From an uncultured Clostridia bacterium (GTDB taxonomy: Bacteria; Bacillota; Clostridia; Oscillospirales; Acutalibacteraceae), in assembly GCA_944376655.1 (NCBI GenBank), contig CALWDJ010000012.1, forward strand, positions 1 to 61,241: DNA of 61,241 nt, read 5' to 3'. The notes under the pieces were generated by a model. The model was not told the origin of the DNA. It did no database searches and was given only the letters and a program-made list of their open reading frames with translations. Of this stretch, positions 1 through 9,104 are shown one piece after another; the stretch's first letter is position 1; each line of letters starts with the position of its first letter. The translations under genes and the position numbers were made by a program.

Positions 1-394
1 GTGTGTAAACCCCGTCGCTTACCGTGACATTCTGTCTCCCGTCAGCGGTTTTGCGGTTCTTTATTTTTCCGTTTTCCGAAATTATTTCAGCCGAAGCATA
101 CGAATTTATTATCGCGCCGTAGCTTCCGAACGGAAAATCTATCTGTATCCTACTGTTTTTTACACCGTCAGGATAATATATAAACGCGTCCGGTTCTGAT
201 GAAACAAGTCTGAAAAAGGTCTTATTCAAAATTTTACCGGCTTTAGTGCTGTCCCCGTCCTCTCTTGAGACGGGCGCCGCGCAGAAATCAAAGCTCCCCT
301 TCGACTCATCGATTGCGGCGTACCACCGGTTATTTCCAGTCCATGTTTTTATTGGATTTTCACTTTTATAAATGAGCTTACCGTATATATCCAT
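1..394 (-). CDS. Unrecognised protein, partial (C-terminus outside window)
   Basis: An open frame begins at an ATG at 394 and runs off the left window edge without a stop; its first residues read MDIYGKLIYKSENPIK. I see no signal peptide or membrane segment in the visible 131 residues, and no family I can name. It starts 28 bp behind the stop of the aldose-epimerase-like gene on the same strand, with a GGGGT ribosome-binding-like run just upstream, so the two are probably one operon. Context suggests a carbohydrate-related protein, but this is inference from the neighbour only. Confidence 0.7.
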   Translation of the reverse strand, partial: MDIYGKLIYKSENPIKTWTGNNRWYAAIDESKGSFDFCAAPVSREDGDSTKAGKILNKTFFRLVSSEPDAFIYYPDGVKNSRIQIDFPFGSYGAIINSYASAEIISENGKIKNRKTADGRQNVTVSDGVYT

Positions 395-422
395 TCTGTT
401 ACCCCGAATTTTATTCCTTCTC

Positions 423-1361
423 TTACGCACCGTAAGGAGATTCCCCGCGGAATGCAGAGAACCTGTAACTGCAGCTATGCGATTCCCCGCCGCCCAAAAC
501 ATCGCAGTCATCGGACCTGACCGCTTCGTCTATCCCAAAACAGCCACTGTTTATCGGAAGAACCGAAACCACATACGCTCCGCCGTGCCGGTGATGCCCG
601 TTTGAGTATCCGGAATTTATCCATATTCCGCAATGGCTGAAAACGGACACGTCCCACGAAAGCGCGAAGCCTGTTTTGCTGACCGTGTCTCTCACGCAAG
701 CGACACCGTCACCCGCGCAGTCATATATACGCAGTGACTGCTTCATCGCACCCTCGCACGGAACAGGCAGGCTGTCCGAAAACGGCGTTTCTATAACACA
801 CCGCTCGGAAAGAAACGTGCCGCCGATATTCGGGTGCAGCGCCCACTGGTATTTAAGCGGTATACTTCCCAGATTTTTAACACTTTCCTCAAACTCAACT
901 TCAGGGGTCCCGTCTTTTATAGTCATTGTCTTTTTTATGTAAAAAGGATATTTTGAAAGCTTGGTGCAAAACTGAAATACCATTTTTTCTTCGGTATCCT
1001 CGACAACCTGATAATCCCATGGCAGGTATGCCGTTTCAGAATTATCGCAGAAATGCATCGACTCAAATTTGCAGCTTCCTCCTACATTCGGCATTATCTC
1101 AAAAAAGCCGCCTACATAATTGTCGCTCTCGGAATATTTATCCATTTTAGAGAGCCTGTTTTTTTCAATGCAGGAAAGCCCCATGGGATTTGTCCATATA
1201 AACTCGGTATCAGTCTGCTTCAGTACGTATGAAACAATGTTCATTCCCTTATCGAGAAGAATCATCATGCGCATGGCGGAATTTTCAATTATCAGGCTCC
1301 TGCAGCCGTGAAAAACAACTTCTATGAACCTGCAGCCTTTTTTTCTTTCTCCGTAATACAT
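423..1361 (-). CDS. Aldose 1-epimerase-like (galactose mutarotase fold) protein
   Basis: A 312-residue protein resembling the aldose-epimerase/mutarotase superfamily, with a sugar-binding beta-sandwich. The visible marker is the family-type central segment with QWALHPNIGG around residue 195, where mutarotases keep a histidine; the stretch near the C-terminus with HHRHGG is histidine-rich. The start at 1361 is chosen over the longer upstream ATG because AGGGGT lies 6 bp before it and no Shine-Dalgarno precedes the longer frame. It is divergent from the AraC-type regulator at 1522 and likely controlled by it. Substrate is unknown; it may be a non-catalytic or atypical member, since I cannot confirm the full catalytic pair. 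Confidence 0.7.
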   Translation of the reverse strand: MYYGERKKGCRFIEVVFHGCRSLIIENSAMRMMILLDKGMNIVSYVLKQTDTEFIWTNPMGLSCIEKNRLSKMDKYSESDNYVGGFFEIMPNVGGSCKFESMHFCDNSETAYLPWDYQVVEDTEEKMVFQFCTKLSKYPFYIKKTMTIKDGTPEVEFEESVKNLGSIPLKYQWALHPNIGGTFLSERCVIETPFSDSLPVPCEGAMKQSLRIYDCAGDGVACVRDTVSKTGFALSWDVSVFSHCGIWINSGYSNGHHRHGGAYVVSVLPINSGCFGIDEAVRSDDCDVLGGGESHSCSYRFSAFRGESPYGA

Positions 1362-1466
1362 AATAACCCCTAAAATTGTTTTATTTGCTAAAAATATCGC
1401 ACCTGCCATATTTGTTTTGTAGAATATCATCAAATACATTATACTATTTCGCCGTTATTTTTCCCA

Positions 1467-1496
1467 TTGAATAATGTCACTATTATATGTTATAAT
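1467..1496 (+). promoter_or_regulatory. Sigma-A-type promoter of the AraC-family gene
   Basis: TTGAAT (1467-1472), an 18-bp spacer and TATAAT (1491-1496), with TG in the extended -10 position. It lies 26 bp before the AraC ATG. The 160-bp divergent region also has to contain the promoter of the epimerase-like operon, which I could not place. Confidence 0.6.
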
Positions 1497-1521
1497 GTAA
1501 CTAATCAAAAGAGGTGTTTGA

Positions 1522-2295
1522 ATGGAAAAATATAACATAATTATGGACAATAAGCAGCTCCGTGACTTTAATCCTGTTATGTTCGGATGTGAAACGTGTT
1601 CTCCCGGATACCAGTACATTACCATCAGGGACTATTACCTGATACACTATGTCGCCGACGGCGAGGGCGAGCTCTACATAGGTGAAAACACATATCCGGT
1701 TAAGGCAAGACAGATTTTCATAATTAAAAAAGGTCAGTTCTGCAGCTACAAGGCGTCTGACACCAACCCGTGGACATACATCTGGCTCGGTTTTGTCGGA
1801 GAGCTTGCGCCAAGGTTTGAGGAGCTTCCGCCCGTAATGGATTACGGTTCAGGCCTTTTTATGGATATGCTCGCCGTAAAGAATATGAATTCCTTTCAGG
1901 AAGAGTATCTTACAAGCAAGCTGTTTCAGCTTTATATAGATTTGTTTCAGAATGAAACCGTTTCAAAATACACCCAAAGGGTACGTAATTTTATTGACTA
2001 CAACTATATGGGCAGTATTTCGGTTGAAGAGCTTGCGAAATCATTTAATCTCAACAGGCGTTATCTTTCCCGCATTTTCAAAGAGCAGATCGGTTTTTCC
2101 GTTCAGGAATATCTTGTGAGGACGCGGATAACAAAGGCGACTGAATTGCTTAAAAAAGGCTTTTCCGTTCAGCAGACCGCGAATATGGTGGGATATACAG
2201 ACCAGTTCGCCTTTTCAAAAATATATAAAAAATACACCGGCGTAACACCGCTGAAAATCAAAACCGAGCTTCAGGGAAAGCCTGTTTTCCGCTGA
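1522..2295 (+). CDS. AraC-family transcriptional regulator
   Basis: A 257-residue regulator with an N-terminal cupin-like sensing domain (about 20-90, including YLIHYVADGEGEL) and a C-terminal double helix-turn-helix of the AraC type (about 160-250; SVEELAKSFNLNRRYLSRIFKE followed by TANMVGYTDQFAFSKIYKKYTG). GAGGTG stands 6 bp before the ATG. This architecture usually senses a sugar and activates neighbouring catabolic genes. It is divergent from the epimerase-like gene at 1361, its most probable target. The effector is unknown. Confidence 0.92.
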   Translation: MEKYNIIMDNKQLRDFNPVMFGCETCSPGYQYITIRDYYLIHYVADGEGELYIGENTYPVKARQIFIIKKGQFCSYKASDTNPWTYIWLGFVGELAPRFEELPPVMDYGSGLFMDMLAVKNMNSFQEEYLTSKLFQLYIDLFQNETVSKYTQRVRNFIDYNYMGSISVEELAKSFNLNRRYLSRIFKEQIGFSVQEYLVRTRITKATELLKKGFSVQQTANMVGYTDQFAFSKIYKKYTGVTPLKIKTELQGKPVFR

Positions 2296-2430
2296 AATTC
2301 ACGCTTTTTACTTCCAATCTTTTTTCTCCGGCTTTACCTGTATTACACCGTATAGCCTCTGTAAAGCAAAGCCGGTATGTTTGATTGCTTTTGCGGCATA
2401 TAAAGCCGCTTCAGATTCTTTCAACAAAAA

Positions 2431-2462
2431 GCGCCGTTCCTGCTTTAACGCAGGAACGGCGC
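2431..2462. terminator. Strong hairpin after the AraC gene
   Basis: A perfect 13-bp stem (2431-2443 with 2450-2462) and a 6-base loop. An A-tract lies on its left but there is no T-tract on its right, where the repeat element at 2465 begins. It therefore looks like a bidirectional terminator that lost its right T-run to an insertion. Confidence 0.65.
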
Positions 2463-2464
2463 TT

Positions 2465-2696
2465 CAGTCTGTCGATAAACCTCAAATTTTATTTTTCTGC
2501 GGCGGAAAGCCGCATTTTGTTTTTCCGGCGACAGGTGCGTCGGAAAAACTCCTTGTAAGCGAAAAGCCGCTTGTCAAGCGGCTTTTCAAGGGTACAGGGG
2601 TGGTATTGGCGGGGATAGAGTGCAGTCCGAAAATCTTTGATTTTCGAGCGAACGGCATTCCCGTCCAAGAGAGTGTCGACTTTTTCGACACTCTCA
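2465..2696. repeat. Hairpin-rich mobile-looking element, copy 1
   Basis: About 232 bp. It begins with CAGTCTGTCGATAAAC and ends in GACACTCTC, the same two ends as the segment at 22332-22600. The ends are imperfect inverted repeats of each other (CAGTCTGTCGA against GAGAGTGTCGA). Inside are several hairpins: TGCGGC with GCCGCA near 2498-2513, AAGCCGCTT with AAGCGGCTT near 2563-2586, and an 11-bp perfect stem at the right end (2669-2695). No coding potential; the long frames through it are composed of repeat sequence. This fills most of the 444-bp gap between the AraC gene and the gene ending at 2740. Confidence 0.6.
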
Positions 2697-2730
2697 AACG
2701 GGTGCCTGACAAAACAGGCACCCGTTTTTT
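2696..2730. terminator. Rho-independent terminator
   Basis: A stem formed by AAACGGGTGCCTG and CAGGCACCCGTTT around a short loop, followed by T6 on the plus strand. It lies between the repeat element and the convergent gene ending at 2740. Confidence 0.75.
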
Positions 2731-2739
2731 AATCTTTAT

Positions 2740-3672
2740 TCATAGCTTTGAAAGCATATTCTCTATCGAGCTGTCGTTTCTGAAATCAATATCACAGGGT
2801 CTCTTGCAAAGCGACCAGCTTTCCGTAAGCTCGGAAACCTCGCCCGGCTGAACGGATTTTAGCTCGCTTAAAGACTCGACCTCAATCATATTCTCATTGG
2901 TATAGGTTTCAAACGAACAGCCGCCGTCCGGATACTCGGCATATGGGTGCTTCGTATCAAATCTCTTGCAGAAAATATCGTCGTTAAGACAGTAGTAAAC
3001 CGTGCCGCAGTCAAGGTCAAAGCCGAGCTTTATCGGCTCCGCGGCATTTCCGTCCTGCCTTAAGGTGACATATTTTCTGCCCCAGTAAATCCTGTCGCTG
3101 CTCATATCGGTATAAGGCCATACGGATATTATGCGGTTGGAAAGCAGTCCCGTATCCTTTGTGTTCATCGGAATTATGAGGCAGCCGCCCTTTTCGGAAA
3201 CCGAAAGTCCCCACACCGAAAACTTTTTAGCCTTATCCGATATGTTCTTTACCTTCATTATGACCTGCATATTGGCGTCATCGGGGTCCATTTTAATCTC
3301 AAGTGTCTTCGCGACGCCGTTTTCCTTCTCCACGCCCGGCGTGAATACCGCGCCGTATTCGGTTATCTCATAGTCTACCGGCTCAAGGTCGGGATAATAT
3401 GTGTCCGGATAAGCCTCGGGAGATACCCAAATTCTGTGTCCGGCAAGGTTTTCCCATTTCTTGCCCTCGCCGAAATAATCGGTAAATTCCTTATCGTCTT
3501 TTGGCGGGAACGCGTCACGGTTGCTGCACATTATATTCTGTCCGCCGACATATCCGAAGCGGATTATCCTCGGTCCTATATCGACCGTAACATATGCCTC
3601 AATAGTCCCGTTTGAAACGCAGAGACATTTCCCGTAGTTCTTGAAAGAATCGATTTCCCTGATGCTTACCAT
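2740..3672 (-). CDS. Galactose-mutarotase-fold protein, DUF4380-like
   Basis: A 310-residue soluble protein with the look of DUF4380/aldose-epimerase-like families: an N-terminal beta strand set (YVTVDIGPRIIRFGYVGGQNIM, about 28-49) and a WVSPEAYPDTYYPD segment, typical of mutarotase-fold proteins acting on or binding carbohydrates. There is no signal peptide. It is the second protein of this fold within 4 kb, but in a separate transcription unit, 3 bp downstream of tmcAL on the same strand. The enzymatic role is unknown; it could be an epimerase relative without catalysis. Confidence 0.65.
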   Translation of the reverse strand: MVSIREIDSFKNYGKCLCVSNGTIEAYVTVDIGPRIIRFGYVGGQNIMCSNRDAFPPKDDKEFTDYFGEGKKWENLAGHRIWVSPEAYPDTYYPDLEPVDYEITEYGAVFTPGVEKENGVAKTLEIKMDPDDANMQVIMKVKNISDKAKKFSVWGLSVSEKGGCLIIPMNTKDTGLLSNRIISVWPYTDMSSDRIYWGRKYVTLRQDGNAAEPIKLGFDLDCGTVYYCLNDDIFCKRFDTKHPYAEYPDGGCSFETYTNENMIEVESLSELKSVQPGEVSELTESWSLCKRPCDIDFRNDSSIENMLSKL

Positions 3673-3675
3673 TGT

Positions 3676-4848
3676 TCAACACTCCGTTTTTATTATTTTT
3701 TCGGTATATTCAGCCCCGCAGGGTCTGATTTCGGGCAGAGCGAGCGCGAAAAGGTCAGAAGCGCGGCATTCGGCTTCAAAAAGCCGCTTCGCGTCCGCAG
3801 AGAGCTTCGCCGTATCGGCCGCCCTCGTGATTACCGGAACAGGCGACAGCGGCGCTTTTTTTCTTAACAGCTCTTCTCCGGTCTTATTAAAACCGAGAAC
3901 CCTGACATAAGGCGCCGGCTTCATGAAAAACCTGCTGTCAATGCCCAGAAAGGCGTTCAGTACAAGCCGTCTTATCCTCGCGTGGGTATAGCGCTTTACC
4001 TTAACTGTATTATACAGTTCCTCAAGCCCGGTTGCAACCCTTATTGACGAAAACAGCTTATTTTCTATTCCCTCGCTTAAATCCGGCAGGGTTTTAAGGC
4101 CATCAATGCTTTTTGTGCGCAGAACGGCGAGCACCGCTCTCTCAATTCGTCTTATATCAGCTATACTGCCGCTTTCAAAAAGCTCAAGAACGCTGTCCGG
4201 CATATAGGAACGGCAGAAATCACGGTCGCCCGCAAGCAGCTTCTGCCTTAAAAGGGACGCCGAGGCGTATCCGTCCGCCGCGTCAGACGAATCGTGTGCC
4301 GCTCCCTTTCGCTCAACGGTCAAAAATTCAAAGCCTGCGTTTATCCTTTTCGCCGCCAGCATATACTCCGCCGCCAGATTGTTATTGGCGCCCGCAAAAA
4401 GTCCTTTTTCTACGCCTGCGCCTTCCGCCGCCTTTTCCCTTGCCGCGGCAAAGGTGATTCCGGTGGCGAGCAGCCTTGAGACCGTACTTGAAAACTCTGC
4501 GCTTTCAAGCGCTTCGCAGGCTTCCGCCAGACGCTTTATGTCGCCGCACTCGCTTCCGAACATAAGACTGTCACAGCCTGCCGCTTTAAGCACCGACACT
4601 CCGCCGAGCGCGAAGTTCTGCGCCGTTGAAAGCGAATAGCTTACCGGCAGCTCAAGCACAAGGTCGGCCCCGCACATAAGCGCCGCCTTTGCCCTTATGC
4701 GCTTGTCCGCTATGGCGACGTCTCCCCGCTGAACGAAATTTCCGCTCATCGCGATAACCGCTGCGCCGTGCTTTTTAGCCTCCCTTATCAGATAAATATG
4801 ACCGGTGTGCAGAGGATTGAATTCCGCTATTATACCTACCGCTGACAA
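3676..4848 (-). CDS. tmcAL: tRNA(Met) cytidine acetate ligase TmcAL (YlbM family)
   Basis: A 390-residue protein. In its characterised homologues it activates acetate with ATP and acetylates cytidine 34 of elongator tRNA-Met. The nucleotidyltransferase motif GIIAEFNPLHTGH sits at residues 5-17, as usual, followed by AMSGNFVQRGDVAI and MFGSECGD. This motif fixes the start at a TTG codon (4848); an in-frame ATG upstream is not available. The gene is divergent from ackA, a common Clostridia arrangement that fits the shared acetate chemistry. Its substrate tRNA could be the CAU tRNA at 36239. Confidence 0.92.
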   Translation of the reverse strand: MSAVGIIAEFNPLHTGHIYLIREAKKHGAAVIAMSGNFVQRGDVAIADKRIRAKAALMCGADLVLELPVSYSLSTAQNFALGGVSVLKAAGCDSLMFGSECGDIKRLAEACEALESAEFSSTVSRLLATGITFAAAREKAAEGAGVEKGLFAGANNNLAAEYMLAAKRINAGFEFLTVERKGAAHDSSDAADGYASASLLRQKLLAGDRDFCRSYMPDSVLELFESGSIADIRRIERAVLAVLRTKSIDGLKTLPDLSEGIENKLFSSIRVATGLEELYNTVKVKRYTHARIRRLVLNAFLGIDSRFFMKPAPYVRVLGFNKTGEELLRKKAPLSPVPVITRAADTAKLSADAKRLFEAECRASDLFALALPEIRPCGAEYTEKIIKTEC

Positions 4849-4873
4849 AATCTCACATCATTTCAAAAAAAAC

Positions 4874-4902
4874 TTGAAAAAAGCGCTTATATAAAGTATT
4901 AT
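4874..4902 (+). promoter_or_regulatory. Promoter of ackA-galK
   Basis: TTGAAA (4874-4879), exactly 17 bp, TATTAT (4897-4902), about 70 bp before the ackA ATG. Confidence 0.65.
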
Positions 4903-4971
4903 ATATTAGTTAAGGAATACTTTTCAAGAAGTTTTTATATTACCCTGATTTTTTTACGGAGGATGTAGGAA

Positions 4972-6168
4972 ATGAAGATTTTTGTTGTAAACGCGGGCAG
5001 CTCTTCGCTCAAATATCAGCTCATTGATATGGATAATGAGCAGGTGCTCGCAAAGGGACTTTGTGAAAGGATAGGCGTAAGCGGCGCAATTTCACACAAG
5101 GCGGCTGACGGACGGACTTATTCCGCCGAAACCCCCATGCCGACTCACAGCGAGGCTTTTGAGGCTGTTGTTTACGCGCTGACCAAAAGCGAGGCAAAGG
5201 TTATCGACTCGTTTGACGAGATTTCGGCTATCGGCCACAGAATAGTGCAGGGCGGAAGCATTTTTCCGGAATCCTGCCTTATCACTCCCGACGTGCTTGA
5301 CAAAATCGAGCAGCTCGGCGCGCTCGCGCCGCTTCACAATCCGGCGCACGTTCTCGCTATACGCGCCTGCATAAAGACGTTCGGGGATAAAATCCCGCAG
5401 GTTGCCGTTTTCGACACTTCATTCCACCAGACAATGCCCCCGAAGGCCTATATGTATCCCCTGCCTTATGAATACTATGAGAAATACGGCGTCCGCAAGT
5501 ACGGCGCGCACGGCACCTCGCACCGCTTTGTAAGCGACAGGGTCGCCGCGATAGAGGGCAAGCCGAAAAAAGATATAAAGATAATCACCTGCCACCTCGG
5601 AAACGGCTGTTCCATCACTGCGATACAGGGCGGCGTATGCGTTGATACCTCCATGGGCTTCACCCCGCTCGACGGCTTTATGATGGGAACACGCACCGGC
5701 ACACTTGACCCCTCGGCGCTGACCTATATAGCCGAAAAGGAAAATCTCTCACCGGCCGATGTCAACCGTATCTGCAACAAGGAATCCGGCATGCTCGGAA
5801 TTTCCGGCATATCCAACGATAACCGCGACATTACCGCCGCCGCTGCCGCCGGCAACGAGCGCGCACAGCTTGCGGTTGATATGCAGCGCTATGAGATACT
5901 GAAGTTCGTAGGCTCTTACATCGCCGCCATGAACGGTGTTGACGCGATAGCATTTACCGGCGGTATCGGCGAAAACGACCCTGACCTGCGCAAATACGTA
6001 TGCGACAACCTGAGCTTTATGGGTCTTAAAATAGATGACGAAAAGAATGCTATTCGCGGCAAGGAAATAAAAATCTCAACCGACGACAGCAAGGTAAACG
6101 TCTATGTAATCCCCACCAACGAGGAGCTTGCTATCGCCAGAGATACGCTCGCTATAATTTCAAAATAA
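4972..6168 (+). CDS. ackA: Acetate kinase
   Basis: A 398-residue cytoplasmic kinase, the usual family length. It interconverts acetyl phosphate plus ADP with acetate plus ATP, the energy-conserving last step of fermentation to acetate. Family motifs are present: NAGSSSLKYQLID (7-19), GHRIVQGGS (about 86), HNPAH, FDTSFHQTMP, GTSHRFV, HLGNGCS and GGIGEND near the C-terminus. GGAGG lies 9 bp before the ATG. No phosphotransacetylase gene is adjacent, which is unusual, as pta often sits next to ackA. galK follows after 18 bp in the same operon. Confidence 0.97.
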   Translation: MKIFVVNAGSSSLKYQLIDMDNEQVLAKGLCERIGVSGAISHKAADGRTYSAETPMPTHSEAFEAVVYALTKSEAKVIDSFDEISAIGHRIVQGGSIFPESCLITPDVLDKIEQLGALAPLHNPAHVLAIRACIKTFGDKIPQVAVFDTSFHQTMPPKAYMYPLPYEYYEKYGVRKYGAHGTSHRFVSDRVAAIEGKPKKDIKIITCHLGNGCSITAIQGGVCVDTSMGFTPLDGFMMGTRTGTLDPSALTYIAEKENLSPADVNRICNKESGMLGISGISNDNRDITAAAAAGNERAQLAVDMQRYEILKFVGSYIAAMNGVDAIAFTGGIGENDPDLRKYVCDNLSFMGLKIDDEKNAIRGKEIKISTDDSKVNVYVIPTNEELAIARDTLAIISK

Positions 6169-6186
6169 TTTTACCGGAGGTATATC

Positions 6187-7461
6187 ATGAATATTACCGA
6201 GATAAAAAGCAATATCCTAAGCGGAAAATACGACTCCGATTTCAATATGCTCTACGGTGAGGCGGGAAACGCGCGCAGCCGTTATTCCGCGGCCTGCGAG
6301 AGCTTCCAGTCGCTTTTTCCGGAAACCGAAGATATAAGGCTCTTTACCGCTCCGGGCAGAACCGAAATAGGCGGAAACCACACCGATCACCAGCACGGCT
6401 GCGTGTTCGCGGGCAGCGTGAACCTTGATGTTATAGCAGTCGCCGCGCCCAACAAGGACGGCAAAATACGCATCAAATCCGAAGGCTTTGATATGGACAC
6501 GATCGACGTAAGCGACCTTGAGGCGAAGGCTTCGGAAAACGGACGCGCCGCGGCGCTTATAAGAGGCGTATGCAGCCGCTTCAAAGAAATGGGCTGTGAG
6601 CTTTCAGGCTTTAACGCCTATACCACCTCAAACGTAATGAAGGGCTCGGGTCTTTCTTCCTCCGCGGCGTTCGAGGTGCTTGTGGGAACAATTATAAACG
6701 GTATGATGTTCGACAACAAAGCGGACGCCATAACCGTCGCGAAAATAGGTCAGTACGCCGAACGCGAGTACTTCGGCAAGCCCTGCGGTCTGCTTGACCA
6801 GATGGCAAGCTCCATGGGCGGCTTCACATATGCCGATTTCAGCGACCCGTCGAACCCGATAACCGAAAAAATAGAGCTTGATATTCACTCGTTCGGCTAT
6901 ACCCTCTGCGTTGTGGATACAGGCGGAAACCATTCCGACCTTACTCAGGATTACGCCGATATCACGGTGGAATGCAGGAAGATCAGCAATGCTCTCGGAG
7001 TGGATTTCCTTCGTGACGCCGATGAAGCCGCGTTTTACGGCAGTATTGCGGATTTGCGTAAAAAATGCGGCGACCGCGCCGTGCTGAGAGCTTTCCATTT
7101 CTTCAACGAGCAGATACGTGTTGAAAAGCAGAAAGCGGCTCTGATTTCGGGTGATTTCGAGGAATTTTTAAAGCAGGTCAACGCCTCTGGCGATTCCTCA
7201 TATGATTATCTCCAGAATCTTTATTCCACTTCCGCGGTATCCGAGCAGGGACTTCCCCTTGCGATTGCCCTTACAAAGCGTTTCCTCGCAGATAAGGGTG
7301 CCTGCCGCGTTCACGGCGGCGGATTTGCCGGAACAATACAGTGCTATATCCCGACAGAGGCTCTGCCCGCTTACAAGAAAATGATTGAAAAAGTTTTCGG
7401 GAAAGATAGCTGCTGTGTGCTTAATGTCCGTCCGGTCGGTGGATACGAGATAAAAGCGTGA
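6187..7461 (+). CDS. galK: Galactokinase
   Basis: A 424-residue GHMP-family kinase phosphorylating galactose to galactose 1-phosphate (Leloir pathway). The galactokinase signature GRTEIGGNHTDHQHG lies near residue 58, the ATP-binding GSGLSSSAAFEV near 155, and CRVHGGGFAGT near the C-terminus. It has an N-terminal extension of about 30 residues relative to typical GalK. It is 18 bp behind ackA with a strong GGAGG. It may use galactose released by the GH35 enzyme of the glycan island 40 kb away; that link is inference. No galT or galE is visible in the window. Confidence 0.95.
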   Translation: MNITEIKSNILSGKYDSDFNMLYGEAGNARSRYSAACESFQSLFPETEDIRLFTAPGRTEIGGNHTDHQHGCVFAGSVNLDVIAVAAPNKDGKIRIKSEGFDMDTIDVSDLEAKASENGRAAALIRGVCSRFKEMGCELSGFNAYTTSNVMKGSGLSSSAAFEVLVGTIINGMMFDNKADAITVAKIGQYAEREYFGKPCGLLDQMASSMGGFTYADFSDPSNPITEKIELDIHSFGYTLCVVDTGGNHSDLTQDYADITVECRKISNALGVDFLRDADEAAFYGSIADLRKKCGDRAVLRAFHFFNEQIRVEKQKAALISGDFEEFLKQVNASGDSSYDYLQNLYSTSAVSEQGLPLAIALTKRFLADKGACRVHGGGFAGTIQCYIPTEALPAYKKMIEKVFGKDSCCVLNVRPVGGYEIKA

Positions 7462-7497
7462 CAACCTGCTTTAAACAGCAAAAAAATATTTTACCAA

Positions 7498-7526
7498 AAC
7501 AGTCGTCTTAAAGGCGGCTGTTTTTT
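7498..7526 (+). terminator. Terminator of ackA-galK
   Basis: A ten-base-pair stem (7498-7507 with 7513-7522, two G-T pairs), then T6. Confidence 0.75.
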
Positions 7527-7697
7527 ACGCTCTAAAAACACATTTCCGTATAAAATGTTAACAAAAATTTTTATTTCACACAAAATTCTGCAATTATAAT
7601 CGAATCAACGAAAAAAAACTTTTTATTTTTGTGCCGGTAATATTTTTTGTGCTTGCAAAGCACAAAAAGCAGCCGGCGCAAAGGAAAGGCGGAAAAG

Positions 7698-9032
7698 ATG
7701 AGCGATATTACACATCAGGCAGCAAAAGGCAACCGGAAAGCACTTGAGCTTTTGTACCGGAACAACAAGCAGAAGGTCTATTACATTTCCCTGCTGCTTA
7801 CCGGCTCGGAGAACGAAGCGCAGGAGATTTTGAAGCAGGTATTCAAGGATATGCTTCGCAGTGCGGAAGCCGCCGCTTCCGAGGAAGAGTTCTCGCGTAC
7901 CGCTGCTGTTAAAACTGCCGAATACTGCCGGAAAAGACAGCTGAAAAAGGATCCGCGCTCTTTCCGTCTGCCTCAGAAGCAGAATTTTTTAATTACCGAC
8001 GAGTCAGCTTTACCGGACAGCGGTGAAAAGACTTCCGTCGCCGCGATTAAAAGCCTTCCGGTGCTTCACAGATATATTTTTGTGCTACGCAACGTGGCGG
8101 GCTTTTCTCCCGAACAGACGGCGGATATGCTTAAATTTGATATTAAAACACTTACGCTGGCTTTAAAAGCCGAAGAACAGAATATAAGCAGAATAATCGG
8201 GAAACGTCTCGGAATCGATTTGACTTACAGCGATTTCATTGAGGAAATAAACTCCGCGGAAAAAGAAGCCGGCGTTCCGCAGGACGCGGACGGCTTTGTT
8301 TCAGAGATAATAGACTCTATCGCCTCACCGGCGGAAAAAAAGCGCAAGAGAAAAGCGGCGGTTATTTCTGCGGCTGCCGTTGTAATATGCGCGGCGGCGG
8401 CGCTCACTGTTTTTCTCGCCGCACGCGGACAAAAATCACCCACTTTAACTGACAGCGGCTCGTCTGACAGCAGCTCCGAAACGACAGATTCGTCGGTAAT
8501 TTCAGAGCCTGTAATAGACCTTGACGATTCGCTCACATACTATGCCGATATAGATATAGCTGATTACGGCACTGTCACCGTAAAGCTCGATCAGGAAGCC
8601 GCTCCGGTAACAGTGGCGAATTTCGTAAATCTGGCGCAAAACGGATTTTATGACGGGCTCACCTTTCATCGCATAATCGAAGGCTTTATGATGCAGGGAG
8701 GCGACCCGAATGGCGACGGAACCGGTGGCTCCGACCGGAATATTGTAGGTGAATTTTCGGAAAACGGCTATGATAACACCCTTTCACACACAAGGGGCGC
8801 TATATCCATGGCGCGTTCAAACGATTACAACAGCGCAAGCTCACAGTTCTTTATAGTCCATGAAGACAATACCGAATCCCTTGACGGGAAATATGCCGCC
8901 TTCGGTTATGTTACCGAGGGTATGGATATAGTTGACGAAATATGCGAGTCAGCAAATCCCACCGACGAAAACGGAACGATAGCGGCGGAGGATCAGCCGG
9001 TTATCAACACTATTACAATAAGGACTGAATAA
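7698..9032 (+). CDS. ECF-sigma-like domain fused through a membrane helix to a cyclophilin-type peptidyl-prolyl isomerase
   Basis: 444 residues from the ATG at 7698 (GGAAAGGCGG upstream). Residues about 1-60 resemble sigma region 2 (KALELLYRNNKQKVYYISLLLTG, then EILKQVFKDML), and about 115-165 resemble region 4 (LPVLHRYIFVLRNVAGFSPEQTADML). A basic KRKRK run precedes one hydrophobic helix (about 215-240), then a Ser/Thr-rich linker. The C-terminal 170 residues are a cyclophilin with FHRIIEGFMMQGGDP, SSQFFIV and LDGKYAAFGYV. Predicted topology: sigma-like part inside, isomerase outside. The sigma part is degenerate and probably not a working sigma factor. The gene stands alone; an IS200 element lies just downstream. 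Confidence 0.88.
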   Translation: MSDITHQAAKGNRKALELLYRNNKQKVYYISLLLTGSENEAQEILKQVFKDMLRSAEAAASEEEFSRTAAVKTAEYCRKRQLKKDPRSFRLPQKQNFLITDESALPDSGEKTSVAAIKSLPVLHRYIFVLRNVAGFSPEQTADMLKFDIKTLTLALKAEEQNISRIIGKRLGIDLTYSDFIEEINSAEKEAGVPQDADGFVSEIIDSIASPAEKKRKRKAAVISAAAVVICAAAALTVFLAARGQKSPTLTDSGSSDSSSETTDSSVISEPVIDLDDSLTYYADIDIADYGTVTVKLDQEAAPVTVANFVNLAQNGFYDGLTFHRIIEGFMMQGGDPNGDGTGGSDRNIVGEFSENGYDNTLSHTRGAISMARSNDYNSASSQFFIVHEDNTESLDGKYAAFGYVTEGMDIVDEICESANPTDENGTIAAEDQPVINTITIRTE

Positions 9033-9104
9033 TTTTTCCGCTCAAATAAAGCGCTGAAGGTAAAGGCACGGTTCAGACCCGATATCCCGTATATTAAAAA
9101 TCAT

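Noticed and set aside
2381-2851. A 156-residue plus-strand frame across the region after the AraC gene
   Set aside because: It runs through terminator hairpins and the repeat element and into the end of the convergent gene; no start signal.
7555-7575. TGTTAAC half-palindrome before the sigma-like/cyclophilin gene as a Rex site
   Set aside because: Only a half match to the 18-bp Rex consensus; the second arm is missing.
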